Assembly: GCF_009911695.1 (NCBI RefSeq)
Contig: NZ_QWKK01000002.1
Coordinates: 1 to 64,000, forward strand
Reading direction: 5' to 3'
Source: Enterorhabdus sp. P55
Lineage (GTDB): Bacteria; Actinomycetota; Coriobacteriia; Coriobacteriales; Eggerthellaceae
Length of the DNA stretch: 64,000 nucleotides
Program-made: the position numbers and the translations under genes
Part shown: positions 51,601 through 61,604 of the stretch, one piece after another
Numbering within the stretch: position 1 is the stretch's first letter
Layout: every line of letters starts with the position of its first letter
The notes under the pieces: model-generated
Told to the model about the DNA's origin: nothing
What the model saw: the letters and a program-made list of their open reading frames with translations, nothing else
Database searches by the model: none

Positions 51601-52275
51601 ATGATAGACAAGTCGGCGTTCAACGCCCTGAGCTACGGGCTCTACCTCATCACCTCGCGGGAGGGCGAGCGCAAGGTGGGCTGTGTGGCCAATACGTTCC
51701 AGCAGGTAACCGCCACGCCGCCGCGGGTCTCGGTGGCCCTGAACAAGGAGAATGCCACCGCCCAGGCCGTCCGGGAGACGGGCCGTTTCGCCGCCACGGT
51801 GCTCGGGCAGGGGGCCACGATGGACCTCATCGGCGCCTTCGGGTTCCGCTCGAGCCGCGAGTTCGACAAGTTCGCTACCTGCGCGCACGAGCTGGATGCG
51901 GCTGAGATCCCCTACGTCACCTCCCAGGGCGTCGCGCGGTTCTCCGTGCGCGTGGAGCAGGTGATCGACGTGGGCACGCACCTGCTGTTCGTCGGCGAGG
52001 TGGAGGAGGCCGCGTGCTTGGCGGACGCCGAGCCCATGACGTACGCCTACTACCATACCGTGCTGCGCGGCAAGACTCCTCCTAAGGCCTCGTCCTACCA
52101 GGGCGACGCCGCGCCCGCCGAGGCGGCCCCCGCCGAGCCCGCGGCCGAGCGCTGGGGCTGGCAGTGCACCCTCTGCGGCTACATCGAGGAGGGCTACCCC
52201 GACGGGCTGCCCGAGGACTACGCCTGCCCCATCTGCGGCGTCGGCCGCGAGATGTTCGAGCGCGTGCGCCTCTAG
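51601..52275 (+). CDS. Flavin reductase domain fused to rubredoxin (Hrb-like)
   Basis: The 224-residue protein has an N-terminal FMN-binding split-barrel flavin reductase domain (~1-160, LITSREGERKVGCVANTFQQVTA and a PPRVSVALNKEN block). A short Ala/Pro/Glu linker follows, then a C-terminal rubredoxin with the iron ligands CTLCGYIEEG and CPICGVG. This is the layout of high-molecular-weight rubredoxins of anaerobes, which carry electrons to flavodiiron proteins that detoxify O2 or NO. ATG 51601 begins at the domain start; GGGGCCTCC precedes it. It fits an oxygen-sensitive gut actinobacterium, but the electron partners are not in the window. Confidence 0.9.
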   Translation: MIDKSAFNALSYGLYLITSREGERKVGCVANTFQQVTATPPRVSVALNKENATAQAVRETGRFAATVLGQGATMDLIGAFGFRSSREFDKFATCAHELDAAEIPYVTSQGVARFSVRVEQVIDVGTHLLFVGEVEEAACLADAEPMTYAYYHTVLRGKTPPKASSYQGDAAPAEAAPAEPAAERWGWQCTLCGYIEEGYPDGLPEDYACPICGVGREMFERVRL

Positions 52276-52460
52276 CTCCCTGCGCCGGCGCGCGCGGGAG
52301 CGCTCCCGCGTCTGCGGGCTGCATCCTCGGGGCCGCCCCGGATGCGGCCCGCCGTGTTTTTTCGGCGGCTTGCCCGCGCGGCTCCGCCGTCGCAGCGCGC
52401 GCCCGATATACTTTCGGAGGACGAACGGCCGCCTGCGCGGCCCCTCTCGAAAGGAACCCC

Positions 52461-53141
52461 ATGCACGTCGAGCTTCTCTACCACACCCCCGACCCCGAGC
52501 GCGCCATCGCCACGGCGGCGCGCCTGTGCTACGCGCCCGTCGGCGCCGCTGAGCTCATGGAGACCATGCCCCCCGAGCGCGTGGAGAGCGTGCTGTCCAC
52601 CATCATGGGATCGGGCCACTTCTCCACCCTCGAGCACGCGAGCTACACCTTCGCCATCGACGGCGTGTCCCGCGCGCTCACCCACCAGCTGGTGCGCCAC
52701 CGCATCGCCAGCTTCAACCAGCAGTCCCAACGCTACGTCAAGTTCACGAGCGGCCTGGAAACGGTCAAGCCCGGCTCAGTGGCCGACGACCCGGAGGCCA
52801 GCCGCGTGTTCGACGAGGCCATCGAGGCCGCCATCGCCGCCTACGAGCGCCTGCTCGAGGCCGGCATTCCCGCCGAGGACGCCCGCTACCTGCTGCCCAA
52901 CGCCGCCGAGACGAAGATCGTCGTCACCATGAACGTGCGCGAGCTGCTGCACTTCTTCGAGCTGCGCTGCTGCAACCGCGCCCAGTGGGAGATCCGCGAG
53001 CTGGCGCACCGCATGCTGGAGCTCGCGCGCCCCACGGCCCCCTTCATCTTCGGGGACGCCGGCGCCCCCTGCGTCCACGGGGCCTGCCCTGAGGGCAAGA
53101 TGACCTGCGGAAACCCCTATCCCCGCGTGACGCGCGGCTAG
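52461..53141 (+). CDS. thyX: Flavin-dependent thymidylate synthase
   Basis: This 226-residue enzyme has the ThyX signature RHRIASFNQQSQRY (~79-92) and the conserved N-terminal HFSTLEHASYTFAIDGVSRA and C-terminal ELLHFFELRCCNRAQWEIR blocks. It makes dTMP from dUMP using FAD, NADPH and methylene-folate. ATG 52461 is chosen because AAGGAA precedes it and the domain starts there; the frame upstream is Arg-rich non-coding-like sequence. The next gene starts 12 bases downstream. Confidence 0.95.
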   Translation: MHVELLYHTPDPERAIATAARLCYAPVGAAELMETMPPERVESVLSTIMGSGHFSTLEHASYTFAIDGVSRALTHQLVRHRIASFNQQSQRYVKFTSGLETVKPGSVADDPEASRVFDEAIEAAIAAYERLLEAGIPAEDARYLLPNAAETKIVVTMNVRELLHFFELRCCNRAQWEIRELAHRMLELARPTAPFIFGDAGAPCVHGACPEGKMTCGNPYPRVTRG

Positions 53142-53152
53142 CGGGCGGTCTC

Positions 53153-54442
53153 ATGGGGAAGGGAGGCGACCTCTCGCGCGCGTTCGCGGAGGACGGCGCG
53201 CGCAAGACCCATGTGGGCGGCCAGGCCCTCATCGAGGGCATCATGATGCGCGGCCGCTACAACTGGGCCGTGGCCGTGCGCGAGCCCGACGGCGGCATCT
53301 ACGTGGAGGAGCACGACCTGGCGAGCGGTGCCGAGAGCAACGGCTGGATGTACTGGCCGCTCGTGCGCGGCTGCCGCGCCCTCGTCGAGTCGCTCATGCT
53401 CGGCTACAAGGCCCTTGAGATAGCGGCGCTCCACGCCTTCGGCGACGAGGAGGGCGCCTCTCGGGCGGCCGAGGAGGCCGTGGCGCTGGAGGATCACGCC
53501 GAGGCCGAGGCGGTGGCCGACGTGGCGTCCGCCGAGCATCCCGCGGATGCGCCCGCTGGCTCGCGCCAGCCCGGCGCCGACGGGGCAGGCCGTTTCTCGT
53601 GGGGTCGGGACTTCGGCCGGCCCGAGGTGATGGTGGACGCCCTGGGCGCCCAGCGTGTGCTCGAGGTGGTCGAGGGCGCGCCGGAGCCTGCCGCGCCGGA
53701 GTCTGCCGCGCCCGCCGCGCCCGCCGACTCCGAGGACTCCTTCGGCAAGCGCGAGATGGCGGTGGCCATGGGCCTGGGGCTCGTGTTGGGCGTGGTGCTG
53801 TTCATCGTGGCGCCGGCCTTCATCACCAACCTCATCGTGGGCGAGTACGATCAGCACACGGTGCTCTGGAACGTCGTCGACGGGCTCCTGCGCGTGGCCG
53901 TGTTCGTCTTCTACCTGTGGCTCATCGGGCGCATGGAGGACATCCGCCGCATGTTCATGTACCACGGCGCCGAGCACAAGACCATCCACTGCTACGAGCA
54001 CGAGCTGCCCCTCACGCCTGAGAACGCGCGCTCCTTCCCGCGGCTCCACGTGCGCTGCGGCACGGCCTTCCTCATCATGGTGATGGTCATCGCCATCTTT
54101 GTGTACACTATCTTCCCCGTGAACGCGCTCATCGATGCGTGGGGCGTGCCGGACGGCGCGCCGAAGCTCGCGCTCGTGGTGGTCGTGCGCATCCTGCTCA
54201 TGCCCGTCATCGCCGGCATCTCCTACGAGATCACGGTGAAGTGGGCCGGCTCCCATCCGGACAACCCGCTGGTCAAGGTGATCCTTTGGCCGGGCATGCA
54301 GATGCAGTACCTCACCACCAACGAGCCGGACGACGAGCAACTGGCCTGCGCCATCGCTGCCATGGAGCGGGTGCTCATCCGCGAGGAGGCCGAGGCGGCC
54401 CGGGCGGCGTCGGGCGCGTCCGCCGGCCCCTCGGCGTCCTGA
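53153..54442 (+). CDS. DUF1385 family membrane protein
   Basis: The 429-residue protein has the DUF1385 N-terminal signature VGGQALIEGIMMRGRYNWA, a variable acidic region (~100-200), and then four to five membrane helices with the conserved MFMYHGAEHKTIHCYEHEL segment and SFPRLHVRCGTAFL. Function is unknown; in many Gram-positive genomes the family lies near translation-factor or methyltransferase genes. It follows thyX by 12 bases and may be co-transcribed. The long acidic insert is larger than usual for the family, as far as I can judge. Confidence 0.85.
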   Translation: MGKGGDLSRAFAEDGARKTHVGGQALIEGIMMRGRYNWAVAVREPDGGIYVEEHDLASGAESNGWMYWPLVRGCRALVESLMLGYKALEIAALHAFGDEEGASRAAEEAVALEDHAEAEAVADVASAEHPADAPAGSRQPGADGAGRFSWGRDFGRPEVMVDALGAQRVLEVVEGAPEPAAPESAAPAAPADSEDSFGKREMAVAMGLGLVLGVVLFIVAPAFITNLIVGEYDQHTVLWNVVDGLLRVAVFVFYLWLIGRMEDIRRMFMYHGAEHKTIHCYEHELPLTPENARSFPRLHVRCGTAFLIMVMVIAIFVYTIFPVNALIDAWGVPDGAPKLALVVVVRILLMPVIAGISYEITVKWAGSHPDNPLVKVILWPGMQMQYLTTNEPDDEQLACAIAAMERVLIREEAEAARAASGASAGPSAS

Positions 54443-54572
54443 CGGCGAGGGGGGCGCTGCGGGCGTCCGCCAACCGTCGAGGTCCTGTTTACCCCGCGAA
54501 ATCAACGGCGCCGGCCGCGGCGCTACCATGTCACGAGGCTATCGGTTGAGGAGCAGATAGGAGCGTGGCAGC

Positions 54573-55304
<732 letters not shown>

Positions 55305-55314
55305 GAGGCGTCCC

Positions 55315-56250
55315 GTGAACGGGCCGATCCGCTCCTCGCTCGCCTCCGCGAACCTCTCCCGGCGCGCCTTCACGCGCCTGTCGGCCGCCCTGGCCGCCAC
55401 GTGCCTCGTCGGAGGCGCCGGCTCGCTGCTGTCCGGCTGCGCCCCGTCCGGCGACGTGCTGCGCGTGGGCACCAAGATCGACGTCCCCGGCTTCGGCTTC
55501 CAGAACCCCGAGACCGGCTCGGTGGAGGGGCTCGAGGTGGACGTGGCCCGCGAGCTCGCCGCCCGCCTCAAGGGCAGCTCCGACGCGCTCGAGGTGACAG
55601 GCGTGAACGTGACCACGCGCGGTGCCATGCTCGACAACGGCACCCTCGACGCGACGCTGGCCACCTTCACCATCACCGAGCAGCGCAAGCGCAGCTACGA
55701 CTTCTCGCGGCCCTACTACATCGACCACATCGGCGTGCTCGTGCGCAAGGACTCGGGCATCACCGACCTGGCCGGGCTCGACGGCAAGACGGTGGGCGTG
55801 GCGCTCTCGGCCACCACCAAGGACAAGCTGGGACAGGCCGCGCGCGAGCTGGGCATCACGCTCAAGTTCGCCGAGTACGCCACCTATCCCGAGATCAAGA
55901 TCGCGCTCGTGGCCGGGCGCGTGGCCGCCTTCTCGGTGGACAGCTCCATCCTCCTGGGCTACCAGGACGCCTCCACGTTCCTGCTGCCCACGCAGTTCGC
56001 GCCGCAGGAGTACGGCGTGGCCACGCGCAAGGGCAGCGCGCTGTCGGCCCCCATCGACGAGGCCATCGCCGCCATGGAGGCCGATGGCACCCTGCGCGCG
56101 CTCAAGGAGCGCTGGGGGCTGTCGCTTGTGACCGAGGCTGACGTGGAGGCCGAGGAGGCGGCGGGCGGCGCGGGCCTTGGCGCGGGGGATCCGGCCGACG
56201 ACGCACCCGGCGCCGGCGCCCCCGCGGGCGCGGAAGGGGGCGGGGCGTGA
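55315..56250 (+). CDS. Amino acid ABC transporter substrate-binding lipoprotein
   Basis: The 311-residue protein is a family 3 periplasmic-type binding protein: LRVGTKIDVPGFGFQNPETG, GLEVDVARELA, and ATLATFTITEQRKRSYDFSRPYY. It has a lipobox LLSGC (Cys near residue 43) after an unusual n-region with SRRAF, a twin-arginine-like motif. Residues ~285-311 form an Ala/Gly/Asp-rich tail of no known role. The GTG start follows GGAGGCG. It delivers a polar amino acid to the permeases downstream. Confidence 0.9.
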   Translation: MNGPIRSSLASANLSRRAFTRLSAALAATCLVGGAGSLLSGCAPSGDVLRVGTKIDVPGFGFQNPETGSVEGLEVDVARELAARLKGSSDALEVTGVNVTTRGAMLDNGTLDATLATFTITEQRKRSYDFSRPYYIDHIGVLVRKDSGITDLAGLDGKTVGVALSATTKDKLGQAARELGITLKFAEYATYPEIKIALVAGRVAAFSVDSSILLGYQDASTFLLPTQFAPQEYGVATRKGSALSAPIDEAIAAMEADGTLRALKERWGLSLVTEADVEAEEAAGGAGLGAGDPADDAPGAGAPAGAEGGGA

Positions 56251-57398
56251 TGGGCGAGGTCTTTGCACCCTACAAGTGGGCGGCGCTCGCCGAGCGCTGG
56301 CCGGACATCCTGGCGGCCTTCGGCACCACGGTGGGCATCTCCGCGCTCGCGCTCGTCATCGCGCTTGCGCTCGGGTTCGCGTTCGGCGTGCTCTCCGTGT
56401 CGCGCCATCGTGTCCTGCGCATCGTCACCCGCGTCTACGTCGAGGTGGTGCAGAACATCCCGCTGCTCTTGCAGGTGTTCGTGCTCTACGCGGTGTTTCC
56501 GCTCCTCGGCCTGTCGCTCGCGTCGTTCTGGATCGGCGTGCTCGCCATCGGCGTCTACCACGGCGGCTACATCTCCGAGGTGGTGCGCTCCGGCATCGGC
56601 TCCATCCATCGCGGGCAGTTCGAGGCGGCGCGCTCCCAGGGCTTCTCGCCCGTTCAGACGATGACGCTCGTCATACTGCCCCAGGCCATGCGCATCATCC
56701 TGCCGCCTTTGGCCGTGCAGGCCGCCAACCTTGTGAAGAACACCTCGGTACTCGCCCTCATCGCCGGCGGGGAGCTCATGTACTTCTCCAACTCGTTCGC
56801 CGGCGACACGAGCTACTACGGACCGGCCTACGTGGCGGCGGCCGTGCTCTACTTCGCCATCTGCTTTCCGCTCTCCCGTGCGGCGGTCTACCTGGAGCAT
56901 CGGATGCTCGTGCACCGACACGTCGCCACTGGCGACGCCTCCGAGGAGCTGGCGAGCGACCCGGTGGAGGTCACGCCCGGATCCCACGACATCACCGGGC
57001 ACGCCGCCGCCGAGGCCCTCGCTGGCGGCGTGGGCACCATGATGGAGGGCGCGACGCTGCTCGTGCCGGCCCGCCAGGCGCCCTCGCCGCGCCATCCGCT
57101 TCACGCGTGGGATGCGGCAGGGGAGTGCGACGGCTCGGGCGACGCGCCCTTTACTGGCTGCCAGGCTGCCGAGATAGCCGCGGACTTCGGGCTCGAGGCG
57201 GCCCAGGAGGCGCTCGCGGCCTCCGACGGCGACCGCATGCGCGCCTGGCAGGCGCTTCACACGCGAGCCGGCCGTCGGCGACTCGGCCACGGTCGCCCCG
57301 GCGCGGGCGCGGGTCGCACGATGCCGCACGGCGCCCTGCCGCGTCCCCGCCGCAGGCGCGGACCGGCGCGCGGCAAACGGGGAAGGAGCGGGCGATGA
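56247..57398 (+). CDS. Polar amino acid ABC transporter permease with long C-terminal extension
   Basis: Residues ~1-215 form a HisM/GlnP-type permease: five helices, the EAARSQGFSPVQTMTLVILPQA EAA-loop for ATPase docking, and the LVKNTSVLALIAGGELMY block. Residues ~216-383 are an unusual hydrophilic tail, rich in Ala, Arg and Gly, with a final very basic stretch (RPRRRRGPARGKRGR). Family members usually end near residue 220-240. The tail lacks any recognised domain. The start overlaps the binding-protein gene by GTGA. Its end overlaps the next permease start. Confidence 0.88.
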   Translation: MMGEVFAPYKWAALAERWPDILAAFGTTVGISALALVIALALGFAFGVLSVSRHRVLRIVTRVYVEVVQNIPLLLQVFVLYAVFPLLGLSLASFWIGVLAIGVYHGGYISEVVRSGIGSIHRGQFEAARSQGFSPVQTMTLVILPQAMRIILPPLAVQAANLVKNTSVLALIAGGELMYFSNSFAGDTSYYGPAYVAAAVLYFAICFPLSRAAVYLEHRMLVHRHVATGDASEELASDPVEVTPGSHDITGHAAAEALAGGVGTMMEGATLLVPARQAPSPRHPLHAWDAAGECDGSGDAPFTGCQAAEIAADFGLEAAQEALAASDGDRMRAWQALHTRAGRRRLGHGRPGAGAGRTMPHGALPRPRRRRGPARGKRGRSGR

Positions 57399-58051
57399 GC
57401 GACGTCCTGTCATTGCTCACCTGGGTGAACATCCGCTTCATGTTGGAGGGCCTGGGCCTCACCCTCGTCATATCGGCGCTCTCCATCGCCTGCTCGGTGG
57501 CGCTTGGCGCCGTGCTGTCCATCCTGCGCGGCTCGCGCCTGCGGGTGCTGCGGGGGCTGTCGATGGCCTACGTCGAGCTCTTCAAGAACACGCCGCTTCT
57601 CCTGTGGATCATGTTCACGTTCTTCGTGGCCCAGCTGCCGCCCCTGCCAGCCGCGGTGCTCGCCTTCACCCTGTTCACGAGCGCGTCGGTGGCCGAGATC
57701 GTCCGCGGCGGCTTGGCCGGCGTGCCCGTGGGCCAGTACGAGGCCGCGCGGTCCCAGGGATTCTCGGCGCCGCAGATGTACCTCTTCATCATCCTGCCCC
57801 AGGCGCTGCGCAACATGGTGCCGGCGCTGCTCTCGCAGTTCGTCACCACCATCAAGGACACGTCGTATCTGTGGGGCGCCATGGCGCTCCAGGAGCTGAT
57901 GGGCCGCGGCATGATCCTCATGAACAGCTATAACTCCACCACGCAGATCTTCGCGCTGTTCGCCCTCATGGCGCTTATGTACTTCGTGGTGTGCTTCGCG
58001 CTGTCCCAGGTCGTGCGCGCCTACCAGCGCCGCCTCCGCGGCGACTGGTAG
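57395..58051 (+). CDS. Polar amino acid ABC transporter permease
   Basis: The 218-residue permease has five helices, a GLGLTLVISALSIACSVALG N-terminal segment, the EAA motif YEAARSQGFSAPQMYLFIILPQA, and the IKDTSYLWGAMALQEL block. It forms the second half of the heterodimeric channel with the longer permease upstream, whose stop it overlaps (ATGA). ATG 57395 is chosen over the longer open frame because GGGGAAGGAGCGGG precedes it and the earlier frame reads the previous gene out of phase. Confidence 0.92.
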   Translation: MSDVLSLLTWVNIRFMLEGLGLTLVISALSIACSVALGAVLSILRGSRLRVLRGLSMAYVELFKNTPLLLWIMFTFFVAQLPPLPAAVLAFTLFTSASVAEIVRGGLAGVPVGQYEAARSQGFSAPQMYLFIILPQALRNMVPALLSQFVTTIKDTSYLWGAMALQELMGRGMILMNSYNSTTQIFALFALMALMYFVVCFALSQVVRAYQRRLRGDW

Positions 58052-58075
58052 CGCTTTCTCCTGACTGAGGATCGA

Positions 58076-58264
58076 AACCTCTGCTTTTGGCGCTTGGCAC
58101 GCAAATTCGAGCGGTTTTGCACCGGGGTTTGCCGCACGAGGCCCTCTGGAGTGTCGGTCGCGCCTTGTTTTCGGCAAAAAGCGGCGCTGTTTAGCTCATC
58201 CGGGCGCGCCCTTGGGTGCAAAACCGCTCGAATTTGCGAAACGGACGCCAAAAGCGAAGGTTCT
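58076..58264. repeat. Inverted-repeat element A (~189 bases) upstream of topA
   Basis: Two ~48-base arms (58076-58124 and 58217-58264) are inverted copies, with a perfect core GCAAATTCGAGCGGTTTTGC plus flanking ACC, and a second match GCTTTTGGCG. The arms enclose ~90 bases with no open frame of note. It is compatible with a MITE-like or structured intergenic element and fills most of the 440-base gap before topA. Confidence 0.75.
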
Positions 58265-58492
58265 CCGCGTTCTCCTTCGTGCTCACCCCGGTCATGCTCG
58301 CGCGTTTTTGTGCTTTTTCGGCCTGCACGGCAAAATCGTGTATCCTATGGCTCGCGTCGCGCCGGCCCTTCGCCGCGCGGCCGCCGAAGGCGCTCCGGCG
58401 CCCCATCCCCGCACACGTAAAACAAATGAAGTGGGGCAACCGTGTGAACGAGAGGGCCTGCGCCGCGGGCCGCAAGGACAGGAGGCAACCCC

Positions 58493-61012
58493 GTGAAACT
58501 GGTGGTTACCGAGAAGAACGACGCCGCCCAGAAGATCGCCTATCTCTTGGGGGCGAGCAAGCCCAAGGCCGACAAGGTGTTCTCCACCCCGGTCTACCGA
58601 TTCGACGTCGACGGCGAGGAGTGGGTGACCATCGGCCTGCGCGGCCACATCCTCGAGCCTGACTTTGCCCCGCAGCTCGTCTACAAGAAGCGCGGCGGCT
58701 GGCAGGGCGTCACCGCCGAGGGCGAGGCCATCCCCGCCGACATCCCCGACGCGCTCGCGCGTCCCCCCTTCAAGAAGAAGAAGCCGTTCACCGAGGACGG
58801 CGTGGAGCTCAAGTCCTGGAAGATGGAGGCGCTGCCGTACCTGGTCTACGCGCCCATCGAGAAGCTCCCCAAGGAGAAGGACATCATCCGCTCCCTCAAG
58901 AACCTGGCCAAGAAGGCCGATTCCATCGTCATCGCCACCGACTTCGACCGCGAGGGCGAGCTCATCGGCGCCGACGCGCTGGCCTGCTGCCGCGAGGTCA
59001 ACCCCACGGCGCCCGTGTCCCGCGCGCGCTACTCGGCCTTCACCAAGGCCGAGATCCAGGGCGCGTTCTCCAACCTGGTGGCCATGGACGAGGATCTGGC
59101 CCAGGCCGGCGCCTCGCGTCAGGACATCGATCTCATCTGGGGCGCGGTACTCACCCGCTACCTCACGCTCGTGAAGTTCGCCGGCTACGGCAACGTGCGC
59201 TCCTCGGGTCGCGTGCAGACGCCCACCCTCGCCCTCATCGTGGCGCGCGAGCGCGAGCGCATGGCCTTCGTGCCCGAGGACTACTGGGTGATCCGCGGCG
59301 CCTTCGACGCCGACGCGACCGCCGGCCCCACCGCCGGCGACGGCCCGGGCGCCTTCGAGGCCGGCCACGCCACGGCGCGCTTCAAGGACGAGGCCGCCGC
59401 CAAGGCAGCCATGGCCGCCGTCGCGGGCGCCACGAGCGCGCGCGTGGCCGCCGTGGAGAAGAAGCGCCGCACGGTGCCCGCCCCCGTCCCGTTCAACACC
59501 ACGTCGCTGCTGGCCGCCGCCTCATCCGAGGGCCTCTCGCCGGCCCGCACCATGCGCCTGGCCGAGTCCCTCTACATGGATGGCTACATCTCCTATCCGC
59601 GCGTGGACAACACGGTCTACCCCTCCTCGCTCGACCTGACCGAGGTGGTGCGCACCGTGAGCGGCAACCCCGCCTACGCGCCCTACTGCAAGGAGCTCCT
59701 GTCCAAGGGCGCGCTCAAGGCCACCCGCGGCAAGAAGGAGACCACCGACCACCCGCCCATCTACCCGACGGCCAAGGCCACGCCCGACGACCTGCCGCCT
59801 GCGGAATTCAAGCTCTACAACCTGGTGGCGCGCCGGTTCCTGGCGACGCTGTCGGGCCCGGCGGTGGTGGAGGGCACCAAGGTGTCCCTCGACGTGGCCG
59901 GCGAGCCCTTCGTGGCCAAGGGCGACGTGCTGGTGGAGCCGGGCTTCCGCGCCATCTACCCTTATGGCCTCAAGAAGGACGAGACGCTCCCGGCGCTCGG
60001 CGAGGGCGCGTCGGTGGCCTTCAACGGCGCCACCTGCGTCAAGAAGCAGACCGAGCCGCCTGCGCGTTACAGCCAGGGACGCCTCATCCAGGAGATGGAG
60101 AAGCTGGGCCTGGGCACCAAGTCCACGCGCCACGCCATCATCGAGCGTCTCTACACGGTCAAGTACATCCAGAACGATCCCATCGAGCCGAGCCAGCTGG
60201 GCATGGCCGTGGTGGACGCGCTCGACAAGTTCGCGCCGCACATCACGCACCCGGACATGACGGCCGACCTCGAGCAGAAGATGGACGACATCGCCGCGGG
60301 CGCCACCACGCGTGACGCGGTGGTGGGCACCTCGCGCAACCTGCTGTCCCAGGAGCTCGGCGAGCTGCTGCCGCACTCGGAGGACGTGAAGGAGGCCCTG
60401 GCCGACGCCGTGGCCGCCGACGCCTACGTGGGGCCGTGCCCCAAATGCGGCAAGGACCTGCAGATCCGCGCATCGCAGAAGACTAAGTCGATGTTCATCG
60501 GCTGTGCCGGCTGGCCGGAGTGCGACGTGACTTACCCGCTGCCCAAGGGCAAGATCGAGGCGGTGCCCGAGCCGTGCCCCACCTGCGGCATGCCCCAGGT
60601 GAAGGTGACGGCCTTCCGCAGCAAGCCGCGTACCGTGTGCATCGACCCTAACTGCTCCACGAACCAGGAGCCCGACGTGGTGGTGGGGCAGTGCCCGACG
60701 TGCAAGGCCGCCGGCAAGGAGGCCAAGCTGGTGGCCCGTCGCAACCCGCGTACGCTCAAGCGGTCGGTGACCTGCGAGAACTTCGACGAGTGCGGCACGC
60801 GCTACCCGCTGCCGCAGTACGGAGCGCTCACGGCCACCGACGAGGTGTGCGAGGCCTGCGGCGCGCCGATGGTCGTCGTGACCACGGCCCGCGGCCCGTG
60901 GAAGCTCTGCCCCAACTTCGACTGCCCGGCCAAGGAGCAGGAGGAGAAGGCCGGCGCGCGCAAGGGCAAGGGCGCGAAGGGCGGCAGGCGCAAGGCGCCC
61001 GCCAAGAAGTAG
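58493..61012 (+). CDS. topA: DNA topoisomerase I (type IA)
   Basis: This 839-residue enzyme relaxes negative supercoils. It has a Toprim start KLVVTEKNDAAQKIAYLLG (Glu7), ATDFDREGELIGADAL (~147), SSGRVQTPTLALIVARERE, and the catalytic region DGYISYPRVDN with Tyr368. It closes with four Cys4 zinc-ribbon units between ~645 and the end (CPKCGKDLQI, CPTCGMPQVK, CPTCKAAGKE, CEACGAPMVV) and a Lys/Gly-rich tail. The GTG start follows ACAGGAGGCAACCCC. Layout resembles the archaeal-like bacterial subtype as far as I can judge. Confidence 0.94.
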   Translation: MKLVVTEKNDAAQKIAYLLGASKPKADKVFSTPVYRFDVDGEEWVTIGLRGHILEPDFAPQLVYKKRGGWQGVTAEGEAIPADIPDALARPPFKKKKPFTEDGVELKSWKMEALPYLVYAPIEKLPKEKDIIRSLKNLAKKADSIVIATDFDREGELIGADALACCREVNPTAPVSRARYSAFTKAEIQGAFSNLVAMDEDLAQAGASRQDIDLIWGAVLTRYLTLVKFAGYGNVRSSGRVQTPTLALIVARERERMAFVPEDYWVIRGAFDADATAGPTAGDGPGAFEAGHATARFKDEAAAKAAMAAVAGATSARVAAVEKKRRTVPAPVPFNTTSLLAAASSEGLSPARTMRLAESLYMDGYISYPRVDNTVYPSSLDLTEVVRTVSGNPAYAPYCKELLSKGALKATRGKKETTDHPPIYPTAKATPDDLPPAEFKLYNLVARRFLATLSGPAVVEGTKVSLDVAGEPFVAKGDVLVEPGFRAIYPYGLKKDETLPALGEGASVAFNGATCVKKQTEPPARYSQGRLIQEMEKLGLGTKSTRHAIIERLYTVKYIQNDPIEPSQLGMAVVDALDKFAPHITHPDMTADLEQKMDDIAAGATTRDAVVGTSRNLLSQELGELLPHSEDVKEALADAVAADAYVGPCPKCGKDLQIRASQKTKSMFIGCAGWPECDVTYPLPKGKIEAVPEPCPTCGMPQVKVTAFRSKPRTVCIDPNCSTNQEPDVVVGQCPTCKAAGKEAKLVARRNPRTLKRSVTCENFDECGTRYPLPQYGALTATDEVCEACGAPMVVVTTARGPWKLCPNFDCPAKEQEEKAGARKGKGAKGGRRKAPAKK

Positions 61013-61032
61013 GGGCGCCCGCACAGGGAAGC

Positions 61033-61069
61033 GAGGGGCCGTCCGCGATAGCGCGGGCGGCCCTCTTTT
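61033..61069 (+). terminator. Rho-independent terminator after topA
   Basis: GAGGGGCCGTCCGCG pairs with CGCGGGCGGCCCTC (one bulge, ATAG loop) and is followed by TTTT, 20 bases after the topA stop. Confidence 0.88.
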
Positions 61070-61172
61070 GTGTGGAGGAGCGATTGGCGGGGGCGTCGAG
61101 GCGCGGGCGCGGGGCGCGGGCGAGGGGCGTGGGAGCGCCCCCTTTGGGGCTGGGCGTTTTTCTGCGTCTGAT

Positions 61173-61336
61173 CCTGCGAGAAAGTGCGGGTCTGCATGCG
61201 GGGAGATCGTTGGCACTGCGATTTCGCGCCGGCTTCGCTGGCGTAGGCGATGGCGACCTGGGATTATGCGAGTCAGGCTCGCTCCTTACGGGCGAGCGGG
61301 CCGGCTCCTGCCATGCAAAGCCGCACTTTCTCACAG
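61173..61336. repeat. Inverted-repeat element B (~165 bases)
   Basis: CCTGCGAGAAAGTGCGGG with TCTGCATG at 61173-61198 is matched inversely at 61312-61336 (CATGCAAAGCCGCACTTTCTCACAG). It belongs to the same family as element C at 62683 and is similar in length to element A. It lies in the 590-base gene-free stretch between topA and the nuclease-like gene; the rest of that gap (61340-61600) shows only spurious open frames. Confidence 0.7.
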
Positions 61337-61604
61337 AAAACGAGGTGTTTTTTCGCCTGATTCCATCGCGTGGTGCCGACGCCTCGCCGAGGGGGCAGCG
61401 TGCTCCGCTTGTCGGCGTGGCTTGCTGGTTCTCCCATGGGCCTGGCACCTCTCGCCCGCTTTTTCGGCTGCGGTCGCCGCGCGGGCTGTGCTCCGGTTGG
61501 CGGCGGCGCGTCAGCCTCGGCGTCATGTGGGCGTTTTGCGTCTTTCCGCGCAAACGTAAATGGCCGTTTACAGGGGGATTCCCACATCCTGCTACGGTTC
61601 TCCC

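Noticed and set aside
61068-61559. Open frames of up to 163 codons in the gap after topA.
   Set aside because: They run through the terminator and inverted-repeat element B, overlap each other in several frames, and lack ribosome sites and domains.
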